From the NCBI RefSeq assembly GCF_011421425.1, contig NZ_WPCW01000001.1, forward strand, positions 558,001 through 622,000: a stretch of DNA of 64,000 nt. Reading direction: 5' to 3'. Numbering within the stretch: position 1 is the first letter of the stretch; each line of letters opens with the position of its first letter. Shown here in pieces: positions 1 to 8,677 of this stretch. The position numbers and the translations under genes are program-made. The DNA is from Streptococcus catagoni. GTDB lineage: Bacteria; Bacillota; Bacilli; Lactobacillales; Streptococcaceae. The notes beneath the pieces are model-generated. The model saw only the letters and a list, made by a program, of their open reading frames with translations, had not been told where the DNA came from and did not search any database.

Positions 1-61
1 GAGTCTTTACCTGATTGCGACTGCCTAAGCCAGCCTCAACCAAAAATTTATCCAATCTCAT
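1..61 (-). CDS. rsuA: RsuA-family 16S rRNA pseudouridine synthase, N-terminus only
   Basis: Only the first 20 codons lie in the window; the gene runs off the left edge. The translation begins MRLDKFLVEAGLGSRNQVKT, the start of the S4 RNA-binding domain found in RsuA-type enzymes that make pseudouridine in 16S rRNA. An AAGGAAG ribosome-binding site sits just upstream of the ATG at 61-59. The catalytic domain is outside the window, so the distinction from other S4-containing pseudouridine synthases rests on this short N-terminus. Confidence 0.7.
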   Translation of the reverse strand, partial: MRLDKFLVEAGLGSRNQVKT

Positions 62-173
62 CTTTCTTCCTTTTTCTCTGATATATTCGTGTTAACAGTA
101 TAGCATATCTACAGTTTATTTGAGACTGTAAGCCCTTAATATATTATAATAATAGGCAAAAAGGAGGTCTTGT

Positions 174-533
174 ATGTCCATCTATTCACAGATTTATGAA
201 ACAAAAGAAAAACATTCAGCTCAAGCTATGGGCTCTGGTGGTTTAGAAGTATTAGCTACCCCAGCTCTGGTAAGTTTTATGGAAAATGCTGCTTTTCTCT
301 TCATCCAGGCAGAGCTAGAATCTGGTCTTAGCACAGTAGGAAGTGAAATGGCTGTTCAACATCTTGCTGCTTCAAGAATTGGACAAGCTGTTACCATTGT
401 CATTACATCCCTAAAAGAAGAGGGACGAAAGTACGATTTTCGCATGGAAGCCTTTGTTGGCGATAAACTCATTGGAAAAGCTTGCCATAGCCGAGTCAGA
501 GTTGATAGCGAAACTTTTATGAACAAACTTTAA
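174..533 (+). CDS. Hotdog-fold thioesterase (FlK-like)
   Basis: A 119-residue protein with the layout of small single-domain hotdog thioesterases of the fluoroacetyl-CoA thioesterase-like group: an early helix with VSFMENAA and a beta-rich C-terminal half ending in ACHSRVRVD. The family hydrolyses small acyl-CoA thioesters; the substrate here is unknown. It starts at ATG 174, seven bases after a strong AAGGAGG. A TATAAT at 145-150 is a likely -10. It is transcribed divergently from rsuA and ends in a bidirectional terminator shared with the convergent GNAT gene. Confidence 0.7.
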   Translation: MSIYSQIYETKEKHSAQAMGSGGLEVLATPALVSFMENAAFLFIQAELESGLSTVGSEMAVQHLAASRIGQAVTIVITSLKEEGRKYDFRMEAFVGDKLIGKACHSRVRVDSETFMNKL

Positions 534-544
534 AAATAACAATA

Positions 545-597
545 AAAAAACTAGCTCAAGCATCCTTTTAATGTAGGTATTACTGAGCTAGTTTTTT
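545..597. terminator. Bidirectional rho-independent terminator
   Basis: The arm AAAAAACTAGCTCA (545-558) is the exact complement of TGAGCTAGTTTTTT (584-597), with A and T tracts on either side. It lies between two convergent genes and can serve both strands. Confidence 0.85.
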
Positions 598-611
598 AAT
601 TTTCTTAACTA

Positions 612-1115
612 TTAAATTAGGTCTGTTTCATAATATTCGACCTCTATACCAATCTTGTCACTAGGGTGATAGTATTCCATACCTGTCTTAATTAAGCGTG
701 TAAAACCCCATTTTTGGTATATGGTTTTATTCCTAATTTCTGAAGGTTCTACTCCTAAACTAACTGAAGTATGGCCTCTGGCTTTTAAATCATCTAACAT
801 AAATTGAACTAATGTCGAAAAATAACCCTTTCCTTCTTCCTCTGGAATTGTCCGAAATGCCATTAGATAAGCTTTCTTTTGATCAATCAGATCTTGGGCA
901 TTTTGAATTCCTTTTGGACTAAAAACAGCTGTAGGTTCTGTAATAATTGTTCCATTCAATATATCATAGTAAGACTGTCTTTGTCCCTTTTCAAAAGCAT
1001 CAAGAGACTCGTCTTTCCATCTTACCCAATTAGGGTCATGAGGATGCCTAGAAATTTCTTCTTGCCATTTTACAAGCATTTGTTCTTTGTTTGCCATACA
1101 ACAATAATAGGTCAT
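612..1115 (-). CDS. GNAT-family N-acetyltransferase
   Basis: A 167-residue protein whose C-terminal half has GNAT features: a beta strand (AYLMAFRTIPEEEGKGYFST), an acetyl-CoA-binding turn with EGKGYFSTL, then VSLGVEP and a closing YQKWGFTRL segment. The family transfers acetyl groups from acetyl-CoA to amines; no substrate can be inferred. The ATG at 1115 is supported by AAGGAC seven bases upstream; a second in-frame Met six codons later has no better site. It lies 13 bases downstream of the MFS gene on the same strand, so the two are probably co-transcribed. Confidence 0.75.
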   Translation of the reverse strand: MTYYCCMANKEQMLVKWQEEISRHPHDPNWVRWKDESLDAFEKGQRQSYYDILNGTIITEPTAVFSPKGIQNAQDLIDQKKAYLMAFRTIPEEEGKGYFSTLVQFMLDDLKARGHTSVSLGVEPSEIRNKTIYQKWGFTRLIKTGMEYYHPSDKIGIEVEYYETDLI

Positions 1116-1128
1116 AAGCTGTCCTTTT

Positions 1129-2349
1129 TTATAATTTGATCAGTTCCTGATAAGGCTCTGCTTTTAAATTCTTTATTGTCCACATAGCTACAAAACTAAT
1201 AAAATATAAAGATGCTAAAAACACCATAACTGTAGAGACACCTAAATTATCAAGAATTTTTCCGATAATAACTGAAGAGAATCCTCCAAGAGCTCGTCCA
1301 ACATTTAAAATGACGTTATTAGCTGTTGAACGGATATGATGGGGATAGAGCCTGGTTATCATGGCGCCATAGCCAGCAAACATGCCATTGACAAAAAATC
1401 CCACAATGGCTCCGCCAATAAGCATAGCATACATAGAATTAGCAAACTGGAAGAGATAAACACAGACTGATGAAGATAAGAGAAAGACTGAATAGACTAA
1501 GCGTGGTCCATATTTATCTAGAATATGACCAAAGAGTAGCATGCCTAAGCACATGCCTAAGATGGTTGAGATCATCCACAAAGAGGAATCTTTGACAGAA
1601 ATATTCAGACTGGTCTGTATAATAGTTGGCAGCCAATTCATCATACCAAAATAGCCAGCAATTTGAACCGTTGTCATGACCATTAAAGCTAGTGTCTGGG
1701 CTGTTAGTGCTGGGCTTTTGAAGAGTTCATTGATTTTGACAGGCTGACTGCTTTCTTCACTGCCTCTATCCCATATCTTATGGTCATCAATGGCAAATAG
1801 CATCCAAATCACTAATAGGATTGGTAGCAGACCAAAAAGAAATAGTCCGCGCCAGCCCAAAGTCGGTGCTAACCAACCAGCTAAAAGAGCTGAGCTGATC
1901 GAACCAACTTGTCCTGCTATGCCATTAAAAGAGGAAATACGTCCCATCTTGTCTGCTGGAACAATCCCCGCCATGATGGCTATGGCCACACCGTATTCTC
2001 CACCTACGCCGATCCCTGCTATAAATCGTAAGAGATAAAGATAAGAAATACTTTTGGTAAAGTAAATTAAGCCAGTTGCAAGGGAAAAAATCAAGATGGT
2101 CCATTTAAAGACTTTAAATTTGTGGTGTCTATCTGCAAGGAGACCAAAAATCAGCCCTCCTGCTAGCATGCCTAGGTTTGTGATGGTTGCTATCCAACCA
2201 CCCTGACTACCAGTAATACCTAGTTCTGAAATGATAGATGACATGGAAAATGCTAGAAACATCACATTAAGGTCATCTGTTCCTGAAGCTACAATAGCAG
2301 CTATAAGGGCGCGCCTGTTGTTTTTGTCGAGGGACAAGGTTGACATCAT
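1129..2349 (-). CDS. MFS transporter, metabolite:H+ symporter type
   Basis: A 406-residue membrane protein with about 12 hydrophobic segments. Helix 1 carries an acidic pair (GTDDLNVMFLAF) and the helix 2-3 loop has the MFS signature FGLLADRHHKFKVF. It resembles proton symporters for organic or aromatic acids and sugar acids; the substrate is not identifiable. AAGGAG lies upstream of two adjacent ATG codons and the first is taken. It has its own consensus promoter and a leader of about 187 nt containing a terminator-like hairpin, so expression is probably controlled by attenuation. The GNAT gene follows in the same direction. Confidence 0.75.
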   Translation of the reverse strand: MMSTLSLDKNNRRALIAAIVASGTDDLNVMFLAFSMSSIISELGITGSQGGWIATITNLGMLAGGLIFGLLADRHHKFKVFKWTILIFSLATGLIYFTKSISYLYLLRFIAGIGVGGEYGVAIAIMAGIVPADKMGRISSFNGIAGQVGSISSALLAGWLAPTLGWRGLFLFGLLPILLVIWMLFAIDDHKIWDRGSEESSQPVKINELFKSPALTAQTLALMVMTTVQIAGYFGMMNWLPTIIQTSLNISVKDSSLWMISTILGMCLGMLLFGHILDKYGPRLVYSVFLLSSSVCVYLFQFANSMYAMLIGGAIVGFFVNGMFAGYGAMITRLYPHHIRSTANNVILNVGRALGGFSSVIIGKILDNLGVSTVMVFLASLYFISFVAMWTIKNLKAEPYQELIKL

Positions 2350-2536
2350 ATTTCTCCTTTTAATAGTAGCTCTCTGACTACCTTAATTAATCAAAACTTC
2401 TTTAAGCGCAAGAAAAAACTCCAGCAGTGATCCGGAGTCATTTTTAGTCTACAGTAAATGAGAGCATAACCTGAGCAGTTATTCTCTACTTTTAACTTTT
2501 ATGTCTCACGGAACATCTTTAAAGTTGTATTTAATT
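2350..2536 (-). promoter_or_regulatory. Attenuator-like 5' leader of the MFS gene
   Basis: On the minus strand the leader can form (a) a hairpin from 2487-2461 with arms AGAGAATAAC and GTTATGCTCT and one mismatch; (b) an alternative pairing of GTGAGACAT (2509-2501) with ATGCTCTCAT (2467-2458), which would disrupt (a); and (c) a 7-bp stem (ACTCCGG / CTGGAGT, 2438-2418) followed by six U residues, an intrinsic terminator upstream of the start codon. Mutually exclusive structures before a terminator are the design of riboswitches and attenuators. It does not match the purine, preQ1, T-box or SAM elements I can recall. Confidence 0.5.
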
Positions 2537-2542
2537 GTAAAT

Positions 2543-2571
2543 AGTATATGATAGTATCTCCTAATTGTCAA
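2543..2571 (-). promoter_or_regulatory. Sigma-A promoter of the MFS gene
   Basis: TTGACA (2571-2566) and TATACT (2548-2543) on the minus strand are separated by exactly 17 bases. Transcription should start near 2536. Confidence 0.8.
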
Positions 2572-2694
2572 TACAAAGCTTAGGATAAATAAGGACAAAG
2601 CTCTGCTTGAACCTACTTCCAAACTTCAAGGGATGGCAGGAATTAACCCTTCAAAACACATCATTAAAAAGAGAAGACAAAGCCTAAAAAACTT

Positions 2695-2723
2695 TTCACT
2701 TATCTACTTTTCTTTGTTATAAT
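2695..2723 (+). promoter_or_regulatory. Extended -10 promoter of the DUF1846 gene
   Basis: TGTTATAAT (2715-2723) is an extended -10 with a full TATAAT, preceded at 17 bases by the weaker -35 TTCACT. Transcription would begin about 15 bases before the ATG at 2745, leaving a very short leader with GGAG. The rest of 2572-2694 shows no gene. Confidence 0.7.
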
Positions 2724-2744
2724 GCTAAGCAGAGGAGAAAATTA

Positions 2745-4229
2745 ATGAAAAAAACTGCTTTTGATTCAGATAAGTATCTTAATCTGCAAAGAGATCATAT
2801 CTTAGAAAGAATTGGTCAATTCGACGGAAAACTCTACATGGAGTTCGGTGGTAAAATGCTTGAAGATAATCATGCTGCACGTGTTTTACCGGGTTATGAA
2901 CCTGATAACAAAATCAAACTTTTAAAAGAGTTAAAAGATCAGGTAGAAATTGTCATTGCCATCAGTGCCAACAATATAGAACACTCAAAAGCCAGAGGCG
3001 ATTTGGGGATTTCTTATGATCAAGAGGTCTTTCGCTTAATTGATAAATTTAATTCTTTGGGTATTTACGTTGGTTCTGTGGTTATTACACAGTACAACAA
3101 TCAACCAGCAGCCGATGCCTTTCGTAAACAACTTGAAAAAAATGATATTGCCTCTTATTTACATTACAGAATAAAGGGCTATCCTGCTGATATTGACCAT
3201 ATTATTTCACCTGAAGGCATGGGCAAAAACAACTATATCAAGACCAGTCGTAATTTAATTGTGGTCACTGCTCCTGGTCCTGGTTCTGGTAAGCTAGCAA
3301 CTTGTATGTCTCAAATGTATCATGATCAAATAAATGGGGTTAAATCAGGTTATGCCAAATTTGAAACCTTCCCAGTCTGGAACCTCCCTCTACACCATCC
3401 TGTTAATCTCGCTTATGAAGCAGCTACTGCCGATTTAGACGATGTCAACATGCTTGATCCTTTCCACTTAGAAACCTATGGTAAAACTGCTGTTAACTAC
3501 AACCGTGATATTGAAGTTTTTCCAGTTTTAAATAGAACATTTGAACGTATCTTGAGCAAATCACCATATGCTTCACCAACTGATATGGGTGTTAATATGG
3601 TTGGTTATTCCATTATTGATGAAGAAGCGGCTATTGAAGCTTCAAAAGAGGAAATCATTCGACGTTACTACCAGACCTTAGTTGATTTCAAAGCTGAACG
3701 TGTTTCAGAATCAGCTATTAAAAAAATTGAACTTCTCATGAATGATATCGGGGTCTCACCAGAAGATCGCCAAGTGACCGTGGTTGCTCGTAACAAAGCA
3801 GAAGCAACTGGCCAACCAGCACTGGCTCTCCAATTACCAGATGGTCGTGTCGTTACAGGTAAAACCTCTGATTTATTTGGTCCTACTGCTGCTGTTGTCA
3901 TCAATGCCATTAAAACCTTAGCTAAGATTGATAAAGAAACGCATTTAATTGAACCAGAATATGTTAAGCCTATACAGGGACTTAAAGTGAATCATTTGGG
4001 AAGTCAGAACCCTCGTCTTCATTCAAATGAAATCCTGATTGCCTTAGCCATCACTGCTATGAACAAGCCTGAAGCTGATCTGGCCATGAAGCAACTAGGC
4101 AATCTTAAAGGTAGCGAAGCTCATTCTACAGTGACACTAACAGACGAAGATAAAAATGTCTTGCGTAAGTTAGGGGTTAATGTCACCTTTGATCCTATCT
4201 ATCAGCACAACAAATTATATCGTAAATAA
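2745..4229 (+). CDS. DUF1846 (UPF0371) family protein
   Basis: A 494-residue cytosolic protein that is full length for the UPF0371/DUF1846 family common in streptococci. It begins [12 protein letters not shown] and keeps the conserved segments [20 protein letters not shown] and, near residue 180, [12 protein letters not shown], a glycine-rich nucleotide-binding-like loop. The biochemical function is not established to my knowledge. It is monocistronic with an extended -10 promoter and a terminator immediately downstream, and convergent with fetB. Confidence 0.85.
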   Translation: MKKTAFDSDKYLNLQRDHILERIGQFDGKLYMEFGGKMLEDNHAARVLPGYEPDNKIKLLKELKDQVEIVIAISANNIEHSKARGDLGISYDQEVFRLIDKFNSLGIYVGSVVITQYNNQPAADAFRKQLEKNDIASYLHYRIKGYPADIDHIISPEGMGKNNYIKTSRNLIVVTAPGPGSGKLATCMSQMYHDQINGVKSGYAKFETFPVWNLPLHHPVNLAYEAATADLDDVNMLDPFHLETYGKTAVNYNRDIEVFPVLNRTFERILSKSPYASPTDMGVNMVGYSIIDEEAAIEASKEEIIRRYYQTLVDFKAERVSESAIKKIELLMNDIGVSPEDRQVTVVARNKAEATGQPALALQLPDGRVVTGKTSDLFGPTAAVVINAIKTLAKIDKETHLIEPEYVKPIQGLKVNHLGSQNPRLHSNEILIALAITAMNKPEADLAMKQLGNLKGSEAHSTVTLTDEDKNVLRKLGVNVTFDPIYQHNKLYRK

Positions 4230-4252
4230 AAAATATCAAAAGAAAAAGTTTA

Positions 4253-4278
4253 ACAGAAGCATTCCGCTTCTGTTTTTT
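4253..4278 (+). terminator. Terminator after the DUF1846 gene
   Basis: ACAGAAGC (4253-4260) pairs with GCTTCTGT (4266-4273) around a five-base loop and is followed by T residues. Its 3' edge touches the stop codon of the convergent fetB. Confidence 0.85.
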
Positions 4279-5050
4279 AATGATTTCTAAGGACCAGCTG
4301 TTTCTGAGGGTTGAAAAAGCTGCGATAAGAAAGGTAGGTTGCTACAAAAGAGGCTATTGACGTGGTTGATAAGAGCATAAAGGTCACCACCATTTGATAT
4401 TTTACAGCTTGAATTGGAGAGGTTCCTGCCAAAATAAGTCCTGTCATCATTCCAGGTAAGGAAACAATACCCAAGGTTTTTGCTGAATCAATAGTTGGAA
4501 CCATGCCTGTTTTGATCACTTCTCTCAAAATATCTATGGAAGCTGATAGAACATCAGAACCCAAAGCCAGTTTGGTTTCAACTTCTTCTTGCTTATCATG
4601 AAATTCTGTTAAAAGTTGCTTGTAACAAAGTCCAATAGCTACCATGGAATTGCTAATAATCATTCCACCAACAGGTATCATTTGATTAGGAACAAAGTCT
4701 AATATTCCTGAAAAAATAAGAACTGACAGGGTAATGAAGCTACCAAGCGCTATAGCTGAAAAAGAAATTAGGAAACTATTTTTGATGCCCTTCCCTCTTT
4801 TTGAAGCATTGTAGGCTGCATTGATTATCATAAATAATAATAAAAAGGCTGTGAAGATGGGATTCTTATAGCCAAAGACATAGTCCAAAACAAAACCTAC
4901 CAACAAGAGTTGAATAACAGCTCTAATGGCACTTATGAGGATGTCTGCTTCCAATTTCAATTTTTGCCAATAGGAAAAGAAAAGGGTAATGAGAACTAAA
5001 GAGGAAGCAAGGAGTAAAGACATTACCGAAATATGATTTGCACCATTCAT
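4277..5050 (-). CDS. fetB: FetB-type ABC transporter permease (iron export)
   Basis: A 257-residue membrane protein with about seven hydrophobic segments, of the UPF0014/FetB family. Characteristic stretches are PVGGMIISNSMVAIGL and VSLPGMMTGLILAG. With FetA it is predicted to form an ABC exporter that in E. coli lowers iron overload and oxidative stress. The gene starts one base after the fetA stop codon, so translation is probably coupled. The assignment to iron comes from the family and is not shown by this sequence. Confidence 0.8.
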   Translation of the reverse strand: MNGANHISVMSLLLASSLVLITLFFSYWQKLKLEADILISAIRAVIQLLLVGFVLDYVFGYKNPIFTAFLLLFMIINAAYNASKRGKGIKNSFLISFSAIALGSFITLSVLIFSGILDFVPNQMIPVGGMIISNSMVAIGLCYKQLLTEFHDKQEEVETKLALGSDVLSASIDILREVIKTGMVPTIDSAKTLGIVSLPGMMTGLILAGTSPIQAVKYQMVVTFMLLSTTSIASFVATYLSYRSFFNPQKQLVLRNH

Positions 5051-5051
5051 T

Positions 5052-5705
5052 TTAGATTTCCTCCATTGATTCTAGCTGACCATCAACGATTGTCATTACT
5101 TTGTTAGCAAATTTGTGACTTTGACTCCTATCATGGGTTATCCATAAAATGGTGATTCCCTTATCATGTAAGGCTTTGATAACATCTTCAACGATCTCTT
5201 TATTCTTGACATCAAGTGCCGAGGTGACTTCATCAAGAAGCAAAATTTTAGGTTCAAATAAGAGCTGTCTGATCAGTGCTATTCTTTGTTTTTCACCACC
5301 TGAGAGTTTTTTGACATCATAATCTAGAAGGGCCGTATCCATTTTAAAGAGTTTAAACAATTCTTCTACCCTATTATGATCATATTTTTCATTTCTAATG
5401 CTGTAGGGAAAGTCAATATTTTCTTGTACTCTTTTTCCAAAGAGTTGTGGCATTTGAAAGCAATAAGAAATCGTTTTTCTCAGTTCAACGGGATCCAGTT
5501 GTTTAAGGTCTTTATCTAAGTAGCTAATTTCACCCTGGCTTGGACTAATTAAAAAACTGGCTAATTTTAATATGGTACTTTTACCACCACCTGAAGGACC
5601 AATGATTGAAATAAAATCCCCTTGCTCTACTTGAAAAGTAAGGTCTTTAATTATTTCCTTGTCAGCAACTCTAAAGCTAACCTTCTTAAAGCTTAATATG
5701 GACAT
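5052..5705 (-). CDS. fetA: FetA-type ABC transporter ATP-binding protein
   Basis: A 217-residue ABC ATPase with Walker A GPSGGGKST (36-44), signature LSGGE, Walker B ILLLDEVTSALD and a switch histidine in ITHD. It would power the FetB permease encoded directly downstream. Length and domain order are normal for a single-domain ATPase. The start has only a weak purine-rich GAAGA site. No clear iron-regulator box was recognised in the 130 bases upstream. Confidence 0.8.
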   Translation of the reverse strand: MSILSFKKVSFRVADKEIIKDLTFQVEQGDFISIIGPSGGGKSTILKLASFLISPSQGEISYLDKDLKQLDPVELRKTISYCFQMPQLFGKRVQENIDFPYSIRNEKYDHNRVEELFKLFKMDTALLDYDVKKLSGGEKQRIALIRQLLFEPKILLLDEVTSALDVKNKEIVEDVIKALHDKGITILWITHDRSQSHKFANKVMTIVDGQLESMEEI

Positions 5706-5804
5706 TTTTATCTTCTTTCTTCTTCATCATTAAGTGTTTATTTATAATCATTCTTAATAACTAGTTTATCACGATTTGCCATTTCTGTCTCTTTTAAAGA
5801 TTAG

Positions 5805-5834
5805 AAAAAGCAATCTACTTTAGAATAGACTGCT
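5805..5834 (-). terminator. Terminator of the PaaI-like gene
   Basis: On the minus strand AGCAGTCTA and TAGATTGCT form a 9-bp stem with one G-U pair, followed by a U run (the A tract at 5805-5809). Confidence 0.8.
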
Positions 5835-5838
5835 CTTC

Positions 5839-6225
5839 TTAATTTTCACGTTTTCCTGTTACAAACATGGTAAAGCTTGCCTTGGTTAAGACTTGATTTT
5901 TTTGGTTACGAATAACAACCTCGTTGACCTTTGTCTTTCTGCCATCATGGATGCATTTTCCTTCAATAGTGAGGGTATCTCCCAGTCGTCCAGCACCAAG
6001 GTAGTTAATATTTGATTGTTGGGTCACTGCATCAACCCCTGTTGTGACACATACGCCACCTGAAACCTGATCACTAAGGGCAAATAGGTAGCCACCATGG
6101 GCCGTTTGATGATAGTTTAAGGAAGAATCAACAACCTCTGTGCTGACAATAATGTGACCATAGTCTATTTTTTCTGTTTTATAATTTTCAAAAATTCTTA
6201 GTTCTTTTGTCTTAAAGTCTTTCAT
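5839..6225 (-). CDS. PaaI-type hotdog thioesterase
   Basis: A 128-residue single-domain hotdog protein. The family motif is HGGYLFALSDQVSGGV around residues 43-58, where the HGG turn and the Asp of the central helix make the acyl-CoA site. Such enzymes hydrolyse acyl-CoA or aryl-CoA esters. It sits between fetAB and a LysR gene at the edge of the fatty-acid cluster, so recycling of acyl-CoA esters is a reasonable guess but no substrate can be named. It has its own terminator. Confidence 0.75.
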   Translation of the reverse strand: MKDFKTKELRIFENYKTEKIDYGHIIVSTEVVDSSLNYHQTAHGGYLFALSDQVSGGVCVTTGVDAVTQQSNINYLGAGRLGDTLTIEGKCIHDGRKTKVNEVVIRNQKNQVLTKASFTMFVTGKREN

Positions 6226-6335
6226 GTGAGTTCCTCTATATTAACAGATTTTTTAATTACAAAAGACATTATACTATAAAATTGACTTTTTGTTGACTAA
6301 GTTGACTAATAATAGCTAAGCTGCTTAGGTCATTG

Positions 6336-7268
6336 CTATTTCTCATTATTGTTTGTAAATTTATAAAAGCCCTTTAAGATCGTTTCAAAAACGTAATTTT
6401 CTATAGTAGAATATTTTTTCTTCAGAGGTCGACAAAAAATAGGCTTATAAGGGATGGGATCATCGAAACGTTTTTCCACAACACCAATATAATTAAGACG
6501 ATCTAAGTAACGATGAAAGCGGGCTGTTGGTAACAAGGCAATCACGTCATTTATAGCACTTGACTCTACCAAATAATCCCAGCTAGAAGAGGTCATTAGC
6601 AATTTAGCATCCGATTTTTCTTTTTCTAATTTATTCATGATCAGGCTATTAGAGGCAAAACCTTCATTAAGTAAAGTGATGAATTGATTGTCTAAGTCTG
6701 ACCAGGAAAGTATTTGTTTTTTAGCAAGTGGACTTTCTGGCCGCATAAAGGCTGCTATTTCAGATAATAAGACTAGGTGTTGCTCAAATTTTTTATCATC
6801 AAGATAGGTAGGAGCTTCTAAAATGGCAAAATGAAGATCATTATCAATAAGCATTTCCCTTAACCTTTTATTATCTTCTTCAACAATTTCAATTTGAACA
6901 TCTGGATTTTGCATGAGAAAATTAGGGAAAAAACGGGTAAAGAGTATTCTTAGAGCGGTCGAAGGGATGCCAATACGTATCATTCCTCGACGTTTTTGAC
7001 CTTCACGTTCAATGACATTTCCTAAATGATCAAATTTTTTAATGATGTCTAGGACTTCTGAATACATTCGTTTTCCGATGGGAGTTAGACTGATCAACCT
7101 TCCATTTTTGCGGTTAAAGAGTTTCACATTTTCAGACCTTTCAAAATTGGAGATGAATTGACTCAAGGTTGACTGGGTCACATAAATTTGTTTGGCTGCC
7201 ACCGACAGGTTAAAGTCCGCATCTACAATGGCAATCAAATAATTCATTTGTGCTATATCTAATTTCAT
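6336..7268 (-). CDS. LysR-family transcriptional regulator
   Basis: A 310-residue protein with an N-terminal winged helix-turn-helix (about residues 1-60, including SVAAKQIYVTQSTLSQFI) and a C-terminal periplasmic-binding-like effector domain. I start it at ATG 7268, after AAGGGGG; the open frame extends further upstream but that part has no typical protein sequence and runs into the thiolase gene. It is the next gene downstream of the beta-oxidation operon and a natural candidate for its regulator, although it is not divergent as many LysR genes are. Confidence 0.75.
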   Translation of the reverse strand: MKLDIAQMNYLIAIVDADFNLSVAAKQIYVTQSTLSQFISNFERSENVKLFNRKNGRLISLTPIGKRMYSEVLDIIKKFDHLGNVIEREGQKRRGMIRIGIPSTALRILFTRFFPNFLMQNPDVQIEIVEEDNKRLREMLIDNDLHFAILEAPTYLDDKKFEQHLVLLSEIAAFMRPESPLAKKQILSWSDLDNQFITLLNEGFASNSLIMNKLEKEKSDAKLLMTSSSWDYLVESSAINDVIALLPTARFHRYLDRLNYIGVVEKRFDDPIPYKPIFCRPLKKKYSTIENYVFETILKGFYKFTNNNEK

Positions 7269-7350
7269 CTTTTCCCCCTTCACTTTTCCTAATCCTTTGT
7301 TATCATCATTATAATTAAAAGAAGGGGGTACAGCAAGAAAAAAAGGCTTT

Positions 7351-7383
7351 AAAAAAGGCCCTGTTCCTTTTATCAAGAACAAG
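7351..7383 (-). terminator. Probable terminator of the thiolase operon
   Basis: CCTGTTC (7360-7366) pairs with GAACAAG (7377-7383) with one G-U pair; three bases later on the minus strand comes a run of six U (7356-7351). Confidence 0.5.
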
Positions 7384-7441
7384 ATCCTCTTTATATATGT
7401 TGAGCAAACATTTCTTCTAAAAAGAATTACTACCAAAGTAA

Positions 7442-8635
7442 TCAACGGTCTCCTACATATTCGAAGATTCCAGCTGCTCCCATGCCAACACCAATACACA
7501 TGGAAACTAGACCATACTTAGTCTGTGGACGCTTACTCATCTCAGAAAGGAGCCGAGAGGTTAGGATTGCACCTGTGGCTCCCAGAGGGTGTCCTAGTGC
7601 TATAGCTCCGCCATTAACATTGGTAATGTCCAAGTTAAGATTCAATTCCCTGGCTGAAGCTAATGCTTGTGCAGCAAAGGCTTCATTTAATTCTATTAAA
7701 TCAATATCTTCCAGTTTCAAATTGGCCTCTTCAAGCACTTCTGAAATAGCATAGGCTGGTCCAATTCCCATCACTTTGGGATCCACTCCTACTGCTTTAA
7801 AGCCGACAAAGCGAGCTATTGGTTTAATATTTAGCTCTTCCATCATTTCTTTAGACATGAGGATGACAAAGGCTGCCCCATCTGAAATCTGTGATGAGGT
7901 GGCTGCTGTCACAGTACCATCTGCTTTAAATACTGTCCTTAGTTGTCCTAAGGATTCTGGAGTAGACTCTGGACGAATGCCCTGGTCTGTTTTGAAGACT
8001 TCCTTGATTACTTCTGGACCTTTTGCTGTATATTTAATCTGCTCGATTTCCACAGGGACAATTTCTTTTTCGAATTTGCCGCTGCTTTGTGCCTGGTAAG
8101 CCTTTTGGTGACTAGCTGCCCCAAAGGCATCTTGATCGGCGCGGCTAATATGATATTTTTCGGCAACATTTTCGGCAGTTAATCCCATTGGATAAGAAGC
8201 CCCCATGTCTTCTTTTTGAAGGCTTGGGTTAACAGTGGGTTCGCCGCCTCCCATTGGTACTGCAGACATAAATTCAACACCACCTGCCACCATACATTTG
8301 GCTTGTCCAGCAAGAATGGCATTTGCTGCGGTAGCTATAGTTTGTAAACCTGATGAACAAAAACGATTGACTGTTTGTCCTGCTACTGACACAGGCAGTC
8401 CTGCCCGCAATGCGATTGTCCGTGCAAAGTTGATCCCTTGGATAGCTTCTGGGAAAGAACAACCCACAATAACATCTTCAATGTATTTAGGGTCAAAATC
8501 TCCTTCTACGCGATCAATAACTCCTTTGAGAACTTCTGCTGCTACATCGTCAGGACGGCTGTGGGCATAGGCACCTTTGGCATTACCTTTACCAATTGCG
8601 GAACGTCCGTAAGCAACTATATAAGCTTCATGCAT
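7442..8635 (-). CDS. fadA: Acetyl-CoA C-acyltransferase (thiolase)
   Basis: A 397-residue thiolase that cleaves 3-ketoacyl-CoA with CoA, the last step of beta-oxidation, or runs the reverse condensation. All catalytic elements are present: the acylated Cys in NRFCSSGLQ (about residue 92), the His in GGAIALGHPLGATGA, and the second Cys in CIGVGMG. It resembles the FadA/YusK group of Firmicutes more than the mevalonate-pathway thiolases. GAAGGAG precedes the ATG. It lies 42 bases after the hydroxyacyl-CoA dehydrogenase gene, in one operon with it and the CoA transferase. Confidence 0.88.
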   Translation of the reverse strand: MHEAYIVAYGRSAIGKGNAKGAYAHSRPDDVAAEVLKGVIDRVEGDFDPKYIEDVIVGCSFPEAIQGINFARTIALRAGLPVSVAGQTVNRFCSSGLQTIATAANAILAGQAKCMVAGGVEFMSAVPMGGGEPTVNPSLQKEDMGASYPMGLTAENVAEKYHISRADQDAFGAASHQKAYQAQSSGKFEKEIVPVEIEQIKYTAKGPEVIKEVFKTDQGIRPESTPESLGQLRTVFKADGTVTAATSSQISDGAAFVILMSKEMMEELNIKPIARFVGFKAVGVDPKVMGIGPAYAISEVLEEANLKLEDIDLIELNEAFAAQALASARELNLNLDITNVNGGAIALGHPLGATGAILTSRLLSEMSKRPQTKYGLVSMCIGVGMGAAGIFEYVGDR

Positions 8636-8677
8636 ATTATCTTCTCCTTCTATTCACTCAATTCTTTCAATACTTGG

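Noticed and set aside
879-1139. Open frame of 86 codons on the plus strand
   Set aside because: It lies antisense to the GNAT gene, has no ribosome-binding site and looks like a shadow of that gene.
7269-7499. N-terminal extension of the LysR frame by 77 codons
   Set aside because: The extension enters the thiolase gene, has no LysR homology, and the ATG at 7268 has a good ribosome-binding site.
8274-8462. Cys-rich small frames inside the thiolase gene
   Set aside because: They are alternative-frame readings of a conserved coding sequence with no translation signals.
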